Assembly: GCA_020431405.1 (NCBI GenBank) | Contig: JAGQIK010000373.1 | Coordinates: forward strand, 16,206 to 80,205 | DNA from: Myxococcales bacterium | Lineage (GTDB): Bacteria > Myxococcota_A > Polyangia > GCA-2747355 | Reading direction: 5' to 3' | Length of the DNA: 64,000 nt | In this document: one piece after another, positions 44,850-54,906 of the stretch | Layout: every line of letters starts with the position of its first letter | Position numbering within the stretch: the first letter of the stretch is position 1 | Program-made: the position numbers and the translations under genes | Notes under the pieces: model-generated | Database searches by the model: none | The model's input: only the letters and a program-made list of their open reading frames with translations | Told to the model about the DNA's origin: nothing

Positions 44850-45071
44850 CTACAGGTCGTGGGGGCGGACCGTCGCGCGATTGTTGCTCTGCGTGCGGCC
44901 AGCGGCCGAGTCGAGCATCGCGTAGATCTTCTCGCTGAGCGCGGGGACGACGTCGCCGCTGCTCTGCAGGCCCTTGGACTTGATGTACTCTTTGACCTTG
45001 CTCGCGACGACGAGAACTTCGCGCGATGCAGCAGCCTTCTTCTTGCTCGCCTTCTTTTTCGCCTTGGCCAC
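44850..45071 (-). CDS. Bacterial histone-fold protein with Lys-rich N-terminal tail
   Basis: 73 residues. Seen: a tail of about 15 residues with eight lysines (AKAKKKASKKKAAA), then one histone-fold unit: REVLVVASKVKEYIKSKGLQ (helix 1), SGDVVPALSEKIYAMLDSAA (helix 2) and a final RATVRPHDL. The last motif matches the loop-2/helix-3 R-x-T-V-x-x-x-D-(L/V) signature of archaeal histones and of the small bacterial histones such as Bdellovibrio Bd0055. The GTG start follows AAGGAGG by 5 bases, one of the best Shine-Dalgarno sites in the window. Inferred: an abundant DNA-binding chromatin protein; the tail is likely to add DNA contacts. Confidence 0.8.
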   Translation of the reverse strand: MAKAKKKASKKKAAASREVLVVASKVKEYIKSKGLQSSGDVVPALSEKIYAMLDSAAGRTQSNNRATVRPHDL

Positions 45072-45101
45072 GGTCGCCTCCTTAGATCGAGGTGGAGTTG
45101 T

Positions 45102-45150
45102 ATCCGAGCTCGATACTCGGATATTGCTGGCGGCGGATTATCCAACCGCC
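45102..45150. promoter_or_regulatory. Paired inverted repeats upstream of the histone-like gene
   Basis: ATCCGAG-N7-CTCGGAT (45102-45122) and GGCGG..GGAT-T-ATCC..CCGCC (45129-45150) lie 31-79 bases upstream of the GTG. They are candidate operator sites or leader hairpins. The remaining sequence up to 45328 shows no gene; a TTGACA on the minus strand near 45215 has no good -10 partner. Confidence 0.5.
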
Positions 45151-45328
45151 GAAAAACCGACTCAGATACGGCGTGAGCCACGTTCTCCGGCATTCACCTG
45201 GGCTTGTCAAGCGCAAACGGGAACGAGGAGATCGGCACAGAAGGCATCCTGGGGCCCGTTTGGGGCCATTCCAGCGGCCGATATGCCCTAAAGGTGTGCG
45301 CTGCGTAGGGTCGGCAGACCCTATTGCA

Positions 45329-45862
45329 CTAGCGCAGCTTGGCGGGGTGCAGGCGGAATCTGTAGGTGCGCGTGGCGTTGCGCATGATACGCGTACGCAG
45401 CGTCATGTAGCCCTTGCGGCGGATTACGATGTCGAGCGGCGTGCTGCCGCGGCGGGCCGTGATACGCAGCGGCGTGTTGCCCAAAACCGACCTGCCGTGC
45501 GTTACGACGGCACCTTTGGGCGAGGTCTTGACGCTGACCCGGATACGACCGCTGGCGCGCTCGCGACGATCGCGAATGCGTACGGATTGCAGCGGAGGTA
45601 GACGATTCTTGGGGATCTTGAGGCGCAACGCGAGAAACGGGTCGGAGGCCTGCTGAGGGGCCGCTGACGGCGTTTTTTCGGTTTGGCCGGGCGTAGCGCC
45701 GGCCACGGCTTTGCCCGGTGCCGGCGCGGGGGCGGCGGCCTTTCCGTCGCTGCTGCCCTGCGGCGCGGCGCTCGCGACAGCGCCGCCGGCGAGCGTGATC
45801 AACGCGCTGCAGCCAGCGCCAAGCAGGGCCCTCGAGAGGCGGTTTCGAGCCGTTTTCATCAT
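45329..45862 (-). CDS. Exported PEGA-domain protein
   Basis: 177 residues. Seen: a signal peptide (MMKTARNRLSRALLGAGCSA onward, ending in VASA), a Pro/Ala/Gly-rich disordered part (about 35-85), and a C-terminal PEGA domain (about 105-175) with SPKGAVVTHGRSVLGNTPLR and IRRKGYMTLRTR. Known: PEGA is a small beta-domain of surface proteins. Start at the twin ATGs 45862/45859; an upstream in-frame reading from 46033 has no signal character. Its tail is Arg-rich. Function unknown. Confidence 0.7.
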   Translation of the reverse strand: MMKTARNRLSRALLGAGCSALITLAGGAVASAAPQGSSDGKAAAPAPAPGKAVAGATPGQTEKTPSAAPQQASDPFLALRLKIPKNRLPPLQSVRIRDRRERASGRIRVSVKTSPKGAVVTHGRSVLGNTPLRITARRGSTPLDIVIRRKGYMTLRTRIMRNATRTYRFRLHPAKLR

Positions 45863-46004
45863 GCTGAGTCGATCATGGGTTTGAAGGGCTGTCAAATCAA
45901 CCTGCGCTTTCGTACGCGCGCAGGTGGGGCCGGTCTTCCCCAGGAAAAAAATGGGCTGAGGGGCGAAAAAAAGGGGTGCAGGGGCTGTTTTGGCGGGTGG
46001 ACGC

Positions 46005-46964
46005 TCAGCGAACGCGCGTCCAGTTGGCAGCAAAACGCGGCTTGAACTTGCTCTCGCCGATGATGAGCTTGTTGCCCGCCCAGAACAGCTTGTTGCTCGG
46101 CGCGGACGCGCCGGGAGGCAGCCGCCAGGTCAGATCGCCGCCTTTGTCATCGATAACGAGCATCACCACGAGGCGCTTGATACCGCGGTGGCGCTCCATG
46201 AAGGCCAGACCCTTGCCGTCTGGAGACCAGACGAGCTGGCTGAAGACGTGGCGTCGAGCGCGTCTGGTGGGCTCCTCGCGCGGCCAGACGCGCTCCGAGC
46301 CAACCTTGATGATGTGCTGCTTGCCGGCGACGTAGGCCAGCCGCTTGCGGTCCGGCGACCAAGTGAACTGCCGGCCGCGGTGCACGAAGAGCACCTCGCC
46401 GCTGCGCGCGGCGTGCACCACGTAGGCCGGTCCGGTCTTGTCGGGCGGCGCCAGATACGCGATCTGGCGATCGTCGATCCAGTCGAGGCCGCTGGGCAAG
46501 CCCGCGCGATAGATCGGGAAGGCGTTGACCGAATCACCGCGCACGTTGCGCACGACGACCTCGGCGCGGCCGGCGCGCTCGTTGACGTAGGCGAACAGCA
46601 CGCCGTTGGGCGCCCAGCGTAGCTCGTCGCGGCCGACCTCGGCGATCTGCCACTCGCGGCCGCGCTCGCGCGCGTAAGCCTTGCCCGCGCGAAAGAAGAC
46701 CTGCACGCGCTGCTCGAGCTTGCGCGTGACGGTGGACGATAGCGGGGCCGCGGGAATGTCGACGGCGGTGCTGGCTGCCGGCTTAGAGGCGGCGCAGCCA
46801 GAGCCCAGCGCGGCGCCCCCGACAACGATGCTGCCCAGCGCCATCAGCGCGATGGCGGGCAGCGAGGACTGTCCCGCCACCAAACAGCGGTACCTCTGCG
46901 CGTCCGTTGCGAGGACGCGATCTCGCCGTGTGAATTGTCGCGGGAGCATCGTCGACCCATCCAT
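46005..46964 (-). CDS. Beta-propeller (WD40/TolB-like) lipoprotein
   Basis: About 319 residues. Seen: a hydrophobic stretch ending in a lipobox (ALGSGC) some 57 residues after the first ATG, which is unusually far; then repeated W-S/A-P-(D/N)-G-x-x-(hydrophobic)-(A/F) blades such as LRWAPNGVLFAYV, FTWSPDRKRLAYV and LVWSPDGKGLAFM, typical of TolB-type PD40 propellers. A GTG at 46880 would give a shorter leader but no basic residues. Inferred: an envelope-facing propeller that binds a partner. Divergent from the PilZ gene at 47145. Confidence 0.65.
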   Translation of the reverse strand: MDGSTMLPRQFTRRDRVLATDAQRYRCLVAGQSSLPAIALMALGSIVVGGAALGSGCAASKPAASTAVDIPAAPLSSTVTRKLEQRVQVFFRAGKAYARERGREWQIAEVGRDELRWAPNGVLFAYVNERAGRAEVVVRNVRGDSVNAFPIYRAGLPSGLDWIDDRQIAYLAPPDKTGPAYVVHAARSGEVLFVHRGRQFTWSPDRKRLAYVAGKQHIIKVGSERVWPREEPTRRARRHVFSQLVWSPDGKGLAFMERHRGIKRLVVMLVIDDKGGDLTWRLPPGASAPSNKLFWAGNKLIIGESKFKPRFAANWTRVR

Positions 46965-47071
46965 GTTCTACGGCGAGCGGGACCCCGTCAACGCGGAGCC
47001 GCAAAGCCGGCCGGCTGCACGCTTTTTCTGCCCTCCACGATCGGCGCTGCACGTGAGCAGGCAAGTTTTTT

Positions 47072-47097
47072 GGACATGTCCTACATATGAATACAAT
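47072..47097 (+). promoter_or_regulatory. Palindrome GGACATGTCC and -10 TACAAT
   Basis: A perfect 10-bp palindrome (47072-47081) sits 10 bases upstream of a good -10 box (TACAAT, 47092-47097), covering the spacer and overlapping the weak -35 position. The PilZ gene starts 47 bases downstream. A repressor or activator site is plausible. Confidence 0.45.
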
Positions 47098-47144
47098 GGC
47101 GTACCCCCGAACGAAAACTCCGCCGAAAGGGAGCAAGGGAAGCG

Positions 47145-49028
47145 ATGAACGCAGTGTGGGACCGAAAAGAGCCGCGTGTTGCCTTCCAGACCAACGTCCG
47201 CCTGATCCCGCCCGACGAGAGCACCGCCGTCGACGGCCAGACTGAAAACCTCAGCGAGTCGGGTCTATTCGTCGTGACCGAGGCGCCGCTGGAGCCGCGC
47301 TCGCACGTGCTGTGTCAGCTGGCGCTGCCGGGCCGGCGTTTGACCGTGCGCGGCCGCGTGGTGTGGGTGCATCGCGGCGAGGACAGCTCGCTGCAGGGCG
47401 CAGGCATCGAGTTCATCGAGCTGTCGACGCTCGACCGCCAGCTGCTTCGCGACGCGGTGGGCAGCCACGACGCGATCGACGGCGAGCAGCCCGTGGCGCT
47501 GTCGCGCGAGGGCGGCGCCGATCCTGCGCAGCAACGCTCGGTGACGGTCTGGTTCGAGGGCATGGCCGTGCCGGTGCGCGCGCAAGCGCACATGACCGAG
47601 CACGGGCTGCGGCTGCGTACGGCGCTTCCGTTTCTGCGTCGCGACTCGTCGGTGGGCTTCGTGATGTCCGAGGAGCAGGACCCGCGGCCAGGCGTGCTGC
47701 GCTGCGTGAAGCTCGAGGCAAACTCGGCGATCCCCGAGCTCGACATCGAGGTGGTGCTCGCCGACGAGCCGCATGTCGTCGAGCCGCGCGCGCTGCGCGC
47801 CATCTCGTCGGCCGAGTCGCCGGCGGCTGACGGCGAGATCGCCGCCGCCGAGGCCCATCTTCACGCCGAGCTCGAGGCGGCGCTGCGCGACGAGGACGAA
47901 GGCATCACGCTGGCCGAGCTGCGCGGCGACGTGCCGCTCGAGCCCTCCGTCGAGATCGACCTCGACGAGCTCGAGGCGCCCTACATCGACAGCGACGGCT
48001 TCGTGCACGCCCGCGCCGACGTCGATGACGACGGTTACGAAGACGACGACGGCTACGGCGATGACGACGGCTACGCCGACGACGGCTACGAAGACGAGGA
48101 CGACGCGCTCGAGGACGACGCCGACGAGCGCCCCGAGGAGGACGAGCTCGCGCTTCGCGACGAGCATCCCACCGATCCGGTCGGCGCGCCGCCGTCGCAC
48201 GTGCTCGAGGCGGCCCGCCGCGACGACGAGCCGAGCGCCGTCTTGCGCGAGATCATCGCCACGCCCGAAGGCCCGGTGCGCGCCTCGGTCTTCGACTCCG
48301 AGGCGGCCGCCGAGACGCTGATCACCAAGAACGAAGACAAGGCCGACGGCTTCTGGGCCGAGGCCGAGCGCCGCCGGCGGCGCTTCTGGTTGTGGCTCGC
48401 CGCGCTGGCCATGAGCGGCATCGCCGTGGCGTCGCTCGTCAAGACGCGCTTTTGGGACAACGTCTCCGGCAACGTCGGCAAGTACTTCGAAAAGCCCAAG
48501 ATCGTCTTCAACCCGGCCGTGGTGCCGACCGTCAAGAAGGCCCAGCCGAGCGCGCCCAAGGTCGGCTCGCCGGCCAGCGCGCCGCGCCAAAGCGACGTCG
48601 CGCCGCCCGCCACGGGCAACAAGGCGAGCAGCGGCAAGGGCGCCGCGCCCGCCAAGCTGCAGGCCGGCATCCCGCTTCCCGGCGACGATAGCGCCGATAA
48701 GGGCGGCGGCGGCGCGGCGGCGCCCGGCAGCGAGCCGGTGGTGCTCTACGAGCGCGGCCAGGTGTTGGTGCGCGTGCCCGTGCGCGGCACCGCGCGCGAG
48801 ATGAAGCAGTACGAGCTCGACCAGCCGCGCGGCGTCTCGATCAACCTGCCCAAGGCGCAGGCGGCGCTGCCGATGAAGGTCTACCGCCTCAAGAAGCACG
48901 GCGTGCGCAAGGTCTGGGTGCGCTCGCGCAAGGGCGGCATCCAGGTGCGCGTCTTCTACAAGCACGCCATGCGCCCAAAAGTTCGCGTCGAGGGTGGCGT
49001 GCTCGAGATCCGCCTCGCTCGCCGCTAG
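47145..49028 (+). CDS. PilZ / transmembrane / AMIN-like fusion protein
   Basis: 627 residues. Seen: an N-terminal PilZ domain (about 5-100) with RKEPRVAF and ENLSESGLFV, the c-di-GMP signature (RxxxR, D/NxSxxG); a second PilZ-like stretch (about 125-210); a long acidic region with DDGY repeats (about 290-330); one transmembrane helix (about 415-435, FWLWLAALAMSGIAVASLV); a Pro/Ala/Lys linker; and a C-terminal beta domain (about 535-627, VLVRVPVRGTAREMKQYEL) that resembles AMIN. Known: AMIN binds peptidoglycan and localises envelope machines. Inferred: links cytosolic c-di-GMP to the periplasm. Confidence 0.8.
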   Translation: MNAVWDRKEPRVAFQTNVRLIPPDESTAVDGQTENLSESGLFVVTEAPLEPRSHVLCQLALPGRRLTVRGRVVWVHRGEDSSLQGAGIEFIELSTLDRQLLRDAVGSHDAIDGEQPVALSREGGADPAQQRSVTVWFEGMAVPVRAQAHMTEHGLRLRTALPFLRRDSSVGFVMSEEQDPRPGVLRCVKLEANSAIPELDIEVVLADEPHVVEPRALRAISSAESPAADGEIAAAEAHLHAELEAALRDEDEGITLAELRGDVPLEPSVEIDLDELEAPYIDSDGFVHARADVDDDGYEDDDGYGDDDGYADDGYEDEDDALEDDADERPEEDELALRDEHPTDPVGAPPSHVLEAARRDDEPSAVLREIIATPEGPVRASVFDSEAAAETLITKNEDKADGFWAEAERRRRRFWLWLAALAMSGIAVASLVKTRFWDNVSGNVGKYFEKPKIVFNPAVVPTVKKAQPSAPKVGSPASAPRQSDVAPPATGNKASSGKGAAPAKLQAGIPLPGDDSADKGGGGAAAPGSEPVVLYERGQVLVRVPVRGTAREMKQYELDQPRGVSINLPKAQAALPMKVYRLKKHGVRKVWVRSRKGGIQVRVFYKHAMRPKVRVEGGVLEIRLARR

Positions 49029-49078
49029 GCCAGCACGCGCCTTTGCCCTCCTGTGAGCTTGGGCTATAGTCCGCGGCC

Positions 49079-50083
49079 ATGAAGCGCCGAAGCCATCGAC
49101 TGGAGAAGATGGCGCGCGTCTATGACGACGAGATCCTCCCGATCTGGTCGAAGCGCTTCGGACGCATGCTGCTGCGCGGGCTCACGCTCCCCGAAAAAGC
49201 GATGGTGCTGGACGTCGCCTGCGGCACGGGCTACCCGGCCATCGAGCTGCTCGAGCGCATGGGCGACGGTGGGCGTCTGATCGCTATCGAGGCGGTGGGC
49301 GCGCTGCTCGACGTGGCGCGCAAGAAGGCCGGTGACCTGTCGGGCAAGCGCATCTTCTTTCGCACCGAAGGCAACACCGCGAAGCTCGCCTTCGCCGACG
49401 AGGTCTACGATCTCGTCGTCTCCAACCTCGGCCTGCTCGAGCGCGACGATCCCAAGATGGCGCTGCGCGAGTTCGCGCGCGTCACCAAAGCCGACGGCAA
49501 GGTCATCTGCACGCTGCCGCTGGCCGGCACGTACCGCGAGTTCTACGACATCTATCGCGAGGTGCTGACCAAGAGCGACCGCCACGACGTGCTCGAGAAG
49601 CTCGAAGAGCACATCGCGCGCACGCCCGACGCCGAGGAGGCGGCGACCTGGATGGAGAAGGCGGGCCTCGAGAACGTCGAGGTCGAGGTGGACGAGTTCC
49701 ACATGCTCTTCAAGAGCAGCCGCGAGTTCTTCTTCGCGCCGGTGATCGAGTACGGCCCGCTGGTGGCTTGGAAAGAGGTGGCCGGCAAGGGGCAGGCCAT
49801 GCAGGAGACGTTCTGGCTGATCAAAGAGGCCATCGACTCCTACTTCGCCGGCCGTGCCTTCGAGATCACGGTCAAGGCGGGCTGTCTGCGCGGCACGCGG
49901 CCCGAGGTGCTGCCCGAGCCGCCGCCGCCCGAGCCCAAGCCCGAGACCGACGAGGTCACGCGCCCGCGCTCGGGGGAGGTCGAGATCGAGACCGCGTCGG
50001 AGAAGCCGCGCAAGGATCCGTCGGATCTACGTAACGATTTCAAGCTCTCCGACGACGAGGAAGAGGGCGCGCACGAGCAGTAG
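49079..50083 (+). CDS. Class I SAM-dependent methyltransferase
   Basis: 334 residues. Seen: SAM motif I VLDVACGTGYPA (about 43-54), an acidic end of strand 2 (LIAIEAVGALLDVARKK), VYDLVVSNLGLLERD (motif IV region) and a UbiE-like arrangement up to about residue 170. The C-terminal 70 residues are Pro/Glu-rich and disordered, ending in an acidic run. No membrane segment. The substrate is unknown; small-molecule methylation is likely by family. Lies 50 bases after the PilZ/AMIN gene and 132 bases before the subtilase. Confidence 0.8.
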   Translation: MKRRSHRLEKMARVYDDEILPIWSKRFGRMLLRGLTLPEKAMVLDVACGTGYPAIELLERMGDGGRLIAIEAVGALLDVARKKAGDLSGKRIFFRTEGNTAKLAFADEVYDLVVSNLGLLERDDPKMALREFARVTKADGKVICTLPLAGTYREFYDIYREVLTKSDRHDVLEKLEEHIARTPDAEEAATWMEKAGLENVEVEVDEFHMLFKSSREFFFAPVIEYGPLVAWKEVAGKGQAMQETFWLIKEAIDSYFAGRAFEITVKAGCLRGTRPEVLPEPPPPEPKPETDEVTRPRSGEVEIETASEKPRKDPSDLRNDFKLSDDEEEGAHEQ

Positions 50084-50215
50084 CGCCGCCGCGGCGGGCC
50101 GCCCGCCGCGAGCCCAGCCCCCCGAACATGCTACGCTTCAGGCAGCTTCGGCTGATGGGCCCCGTACGAGGTTTCGGCGGCGTCCGTCGCCAGTGAACCG
50201 CTCCGGGAGCGCCGC

Positions 50216-52069
<1,854 letters not shown>

Positions 52070-52096
52070 CAGCGCACGCGCGCGCGAGAGAGAGAA

Positions 52097-52112
52097 GCTT
52101 AGCAAGCTAAGC
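52097..52112. terminator. GCTTAGC-AA-GCTAAGC inverted repeat after the subtilase
   Basis: Perfect 7-bp arms, 28 bases after the subtilase stop, extendable by GA/TC outside one mismatch. The two-base centre is tight for an RNA loop and no U-run follows, so it may be a protein-binding site rather than a terminator. Confidence 0.35.
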
Positions 52113-52158
52113 ATCTCGTCTTCCGACTCCTCCGCTCCCTGCCAGCCTCGTGATCAGG

Positions 52159-52185
52159 CAGCGCACATGTCGCATATGTGCGCTG
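52159..52185. promoter_or_regulatory. 27-bp inverted repeat with 10-bp arms
   Basis: CAGCGCACAT and ATGTGCGCTG flank GTCGCAT in the 453-base gap 52070-52522, which holds no gene I can support. The arms are perfect. A factor-independent terminator lacks its U-run; an operator for a dimeric regulator is possible. Confidence 0.5.
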
Positions 52186-52468
52186 TCTGCGCGTTGCGGT
52201 CTTGCTACACGCCGTAGACGCGCCGTCCACACTTGCAGACTACTGTTTGCACTGCTTCAAACTTGAACGAAGCGGCCGATCAACGACAACGGATACGCAC
52301 GCACGCGTAGTCGGAATGTTAACGACGTGGTCGCTGACCCTCACATTCTTGAGGGCGGCAGCGGCTAACTGCCCGACGTTTCGTGTGCGCGGTCGTGGCA
52401 CACAGGTTGCTCAGGATCCGTCAACGCGCAGAAGACAAGAGTGTGATGCAACGTCTCGGCAACGAGAT

Positions 52469-52497
52469 GCCTCACTCGTTTGAACGCCTCACTCGTT
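52469..52497. repeat. 12-bp direct repeat, 17-bp period
   Basis: GCCTCACTCGTT occurs at 52469-52480 and 52486-52497, just before the Shine-Dalgarno of the PilZ gene at 52523. The first copy also pairs with AACGAG at 52461-52466. Possible activator sites or leader structure. Confidence 0.5.
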
Positions 52498-52522
52498 GTT
52501 GCTGTAGCCGGGAGGAAAAAGC

Positions 52523-52990
52523 GTGTCTCAGTCAGGAAGGGACCTCTCCGGACTCCGTACGTTGGTAAGCAGGAGTAGCCAGCCGTTGGTCGAGCCGCCG
52601 AAACGCTTCGAGCAGACAATCCCTGGTGTAGGCAGCCGCCGCGTACACGCGCGCGTAAAGATCCCCGTCGAGGTCATGGTCATCCCGCTCGACGGCCAGG
52701 AGGAGCCCTTCTGGGCCACCTCCGAAGATCTCTCCTCGCGCGGGCTGTTCATCACGGGGCGCCGCCAGCCGCCCATCGATCAAGTGCTGATGCTCAAGAT
52801 CGTGCTGCCCGAGGCACTGGTGGGACGGCAGCGCCGGCCGGTGCGCGTCAAGGCGCGCGTGGTACACGCGCTGCCGGGCGTTGGCTTCGGCTGCAAGTTC
52901 GTCGAGATGACCGAGCACGCCTCCGACGTGATCAACACGATCATGGCCTGCGCCGCCGCCGCCCCGCATCGCGCGCGCACGGTTCATTAG
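52523..52990 (+). CDS. PilZ-domain protein
   Basis: 155 residues. Seen: RRVHARVKIPVEVMV then SEDLSSRGLFITGR, the PilZ c-di-GMP signature (RxxxR and (D/N)xSxxG), followed by the usual beta-barrel to residue 145. A 35-residue polar N-terminus precedes it. A GTG at 52523 follows GGGAGG by 8 bases. No output domain, so it is probably a c-di-GMP-binding effector or adaptor. The upstream gap with its repeats suggests control at its own promoter. Confidence 0.87.
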   Translation: MSQSGRDLSGLRTLVSRSSQPLVEPPKRFEQTIPGVGSRRVHARVKIPVEVMVIPLDGQEEPFWATSEDLSSRGLFITGRRQPPIDQVLMLKIVLPEALVGRQRRPVRVKARVVHALPGVGFGCKFVEMTEHASDVINTIMACAAAAPHRARTVH

Positions 52991-53046
52991 ATCCCCGCCG
53001 ACCTACCGACACCTCTAGCCCTGAGCCGCGTCGCCGTGTGAACATG

Positions 53047-53069
53047 CCCTCCGCGCAGAACGCGGAGGG
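53047..53069 (+). promoter_or_regulatory. Hairpin that hides the epimerase Shine-Dalgarno
   Basis: CCCTCCGCG pairs perfectly with CGCGGAGGG across a five-base loop (CAGAA). The right arm contains the GGAGGG Shine-Dalgarno, 6 bases before the ATG at 53076. Such a 9-bp GC-rich stem should restrict translation initiation. A role as terminator for the upstream PilZ gene is less likely without a U-run. Confidence 0.6.
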
Positions 53070-53075
53070 ACACCC

Positions 53076-54008
53076 ATGAAGGTCTTGGTCACCGGCGGCG
53101 CCGGGTTCATCGGATCGCACATCTCGCAGCGGCTGATCGGCGAGGGCCACGAGGTCCGCATCCTCGACAACCTGAGCACCGGCCGCAAAGAGAACCTCTT
53201 CGAGTTCGCCGACAAGGTCGAGTTTCGCGAGGGCGACATTCGCAACGCCGCGCTGGTGCAAGAGCTCGCGCGCGAGTGCGACCTGATCTACCACCAGGCC
53301 GCCGTCGTCTCGGTGCCGTACTCGGTGGAGCACCCGCAAGAGACGCACGACGTCAACATCCAGGGCACCATCAACGTGCTGCAGGCGGCGCGCGCCTGTC
53401 GCGTGAAGCGCGTCGTGTTCGCCTGTTCGGCGGCGGTCTACGGCGAAGATCCCGAGCTGCCCAAGCGCGAGACGATGGCGCCGCTGCCGGTTTCGCCCTA
53501 CGGCGTCGAGAAGATCACCGGCGAGTACTACCTCGGCGCCTGGAACGCGCTCTACGGCGTGCAGACCGTCTCGCTGCGCTACTTCAACGTCTTCGGCCCG
53601 CGCCAGGACCCGCGTTCGCCGTACTCGGGCGTGATCTCGGTATTCGTCGATCGCGCGCTGTCCGGTGCGCAGCCGACGGTTTTCGGCGACGGCGAGCAGT
53701 ACCGCGACTTCGTCTTCATCGACAACGTGGTGCAGGCCAACATGCTCGCCGGCCGCGTCGAGGCGGCGGCTGGCCGCTGCTACAACGTCGGCTGCGGCGA
53801 GAAGACGTCGCTCAACGAGCTGCTCGGCATGCTCGGCCGCATCTGCGATCGCGAGATGGAGCCGCAGTACGCCGATCCGCGCGCCGGCGATATCCGCGAG
53901 TCGGTGGCCGATATCTCGCGCATCAAGCGCGAGCTCGGCTACGCGCCGAAGGTCGCCGTCGAGGACGGGCTGCGCCAGCTGGTGGAGTACGAGCGCGCCA
54001 AACGTTAG
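53076..54008 (+). CDS. NAD-dependent sugar-nucleotide epimerase/dehydratase
   Basis: 310 residues, extended SDR. Seen: the NAD motif GGAGFIGSH (about 7-15), the Ser of the triad in FACSAAVYG and the Tyr/Lys in YGVEKITGEYY, followed by LRYFNVFGPRQDP and VFGDGEQYRDFVFIDNV, all typical of UDP-glucose/UDP-GlcNAc 4-epimerases and close relatives. Known role: sugar nucleotide supply for polysaccharide or LPS. No other polysaccharide gene is next to it. The exact substrate cannot be read from sequence. Confidence 0.92.
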   Translation: MKVLVTGGAGFIGSHISQRLIGEGHEVRILDNLSTGRKENLFEFADKVEFREGDIRNAALVQELARECDLIYHQAAVVSVPYSVEHPQETHDVNIQGTINVLQAARACRVKRVVFACSAAVYGEDPELPKRETMAPLPVSPYGVEKITGEYYLGAWNALYGVQTVSLRYFNVFGPRQDPRSPYSGVISVFVDRALSGAQPTVFGDGEQYRDFVFIDNVVQANMLAGRVEAAAGRCYNVGCGEKTSLNELLGMLGRICDREMEPQYADPRAGDIRESVADISRIKRELGYAPKVAVEDGLRQLVEYERAKR

Positions 54009-54017
54009 GATCGAGGC

Positions 54018-54881
54018 GTGAGCTTTTGGCGTTGGTGCTCGGTGGCGTTGTTGCTGGTCATCGCTGCGAGCGGATGCCGCCACGAACCGAACGTGTCGAT
54101 CGCGGACGGCGCCGCGGATGGCGCGCGTGATAGCGGCGCCGAGGCGTCGCCGAGCGACGGTGCTGCCGACGGGCTCGACGATCTCGCTGGCGACAGCGTC
54201 GCGGGCGACAGCCGGTTCGACTTGCCGCTTCCGGACACGCTCTCGATCGCACCGAAGCTCGGACTGCGCTACGCCGACAAGCCGGTGGTCAGCACCTCGG
54301 GGTCGCTGACGGTCGACTGCGCGGTCGCGAGCGAGACCGTCATCGGGGGTGGCGGTGTGGGTGCGACGATGTCGCGCTCGTGGCGCAGCGACGAGGACAG
54401 CTGGCAGATCAGGGGCCTCAATGGCTCGTCAGCGTACGCGCTGTGCGTGGACACGGCCGTCGGCCCCTGGTTTCGTGTCCAGCCAGAAAACGGTGACAAG
54501 GCGGCCTGCAACGCTAACGAATGGCTCGTCGGAGGTGGCTTCGACTGCGGACCGAGTGGCTACGCGACGACGGCCTACCCGCTGCCGGGCTTGCAGGTGT
54601 TTCAAGCCAGCTGCACTCAGGGCACCACCATGACGTGGGCGGTGTGCACCTCGCGCCCGGCGCTCATCAGCGCGCTGGTGCGGGTCACGCCTGCGATAGG
54701 TGATGCGAAGTGTCCTGCCGGAACCAAGGTCATCGGCGGTGGCTGCAAAGCCGGCAGCAGCGTCGCGATCACGCGCAGCCAGCCCTACGAGGATCTCACT
54801 TCGGGCAAGACGGGCTGGCGCTGCGACGCCGCAGGGACCGCCACGGCTGAAAGCTACGCGATCTGCGTGCGCCAGCCGTAG
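54018..54881 (+). CDS. Lipoprotein with three Gly/Cys-rich repeats
   Basis: 287 residues. Seen: GTG start, lipobox VIAASGC (about Cys20), an Asp/Ala-rich disordered region (about 28-75), and three related modules of about 60-65 residues, each with a VIGGG/LVGGG turn and a W-x-x-x...Y-A-(L/I)-C-V or W-A-V-C end (for example TKVIGGGCKAGSS). Such modules occur in several secreted bacterial proteins of unknown function. It follows the epimerase by 9 bases. Inferred: an outer-surface lipoprotein. I do not know a function. Confidence 0.65.
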   Translation: MSFWRWCSVALLLVIAASGCRHEPNVSIADGAADGARDSGAEASPSDGAADGLDDLAGDSVAGDSRFDLPLPDTLSIAPKLGLRYADKPVVSTSGSLTVDCAVASETVIGGGGVGATMSRSWRSDEDSWQIRGLNGSSAYALCVDTAVGPWFRVQPENGDKAACNANEWLVGGGFDCGPSGYATTAYPLPGLQVFQASCTQGTTMTWAVCTSRPALISALVRVTPAIGDAKCPAGTKVIGGGCKAGSSVAITRSQPYEDLTSGKTGWRCDAAGTATAESYAICVRQP

Positions 54882-54906
54882 GCGCGTGCGCTGCGCTGAG
54901 CGCGGC

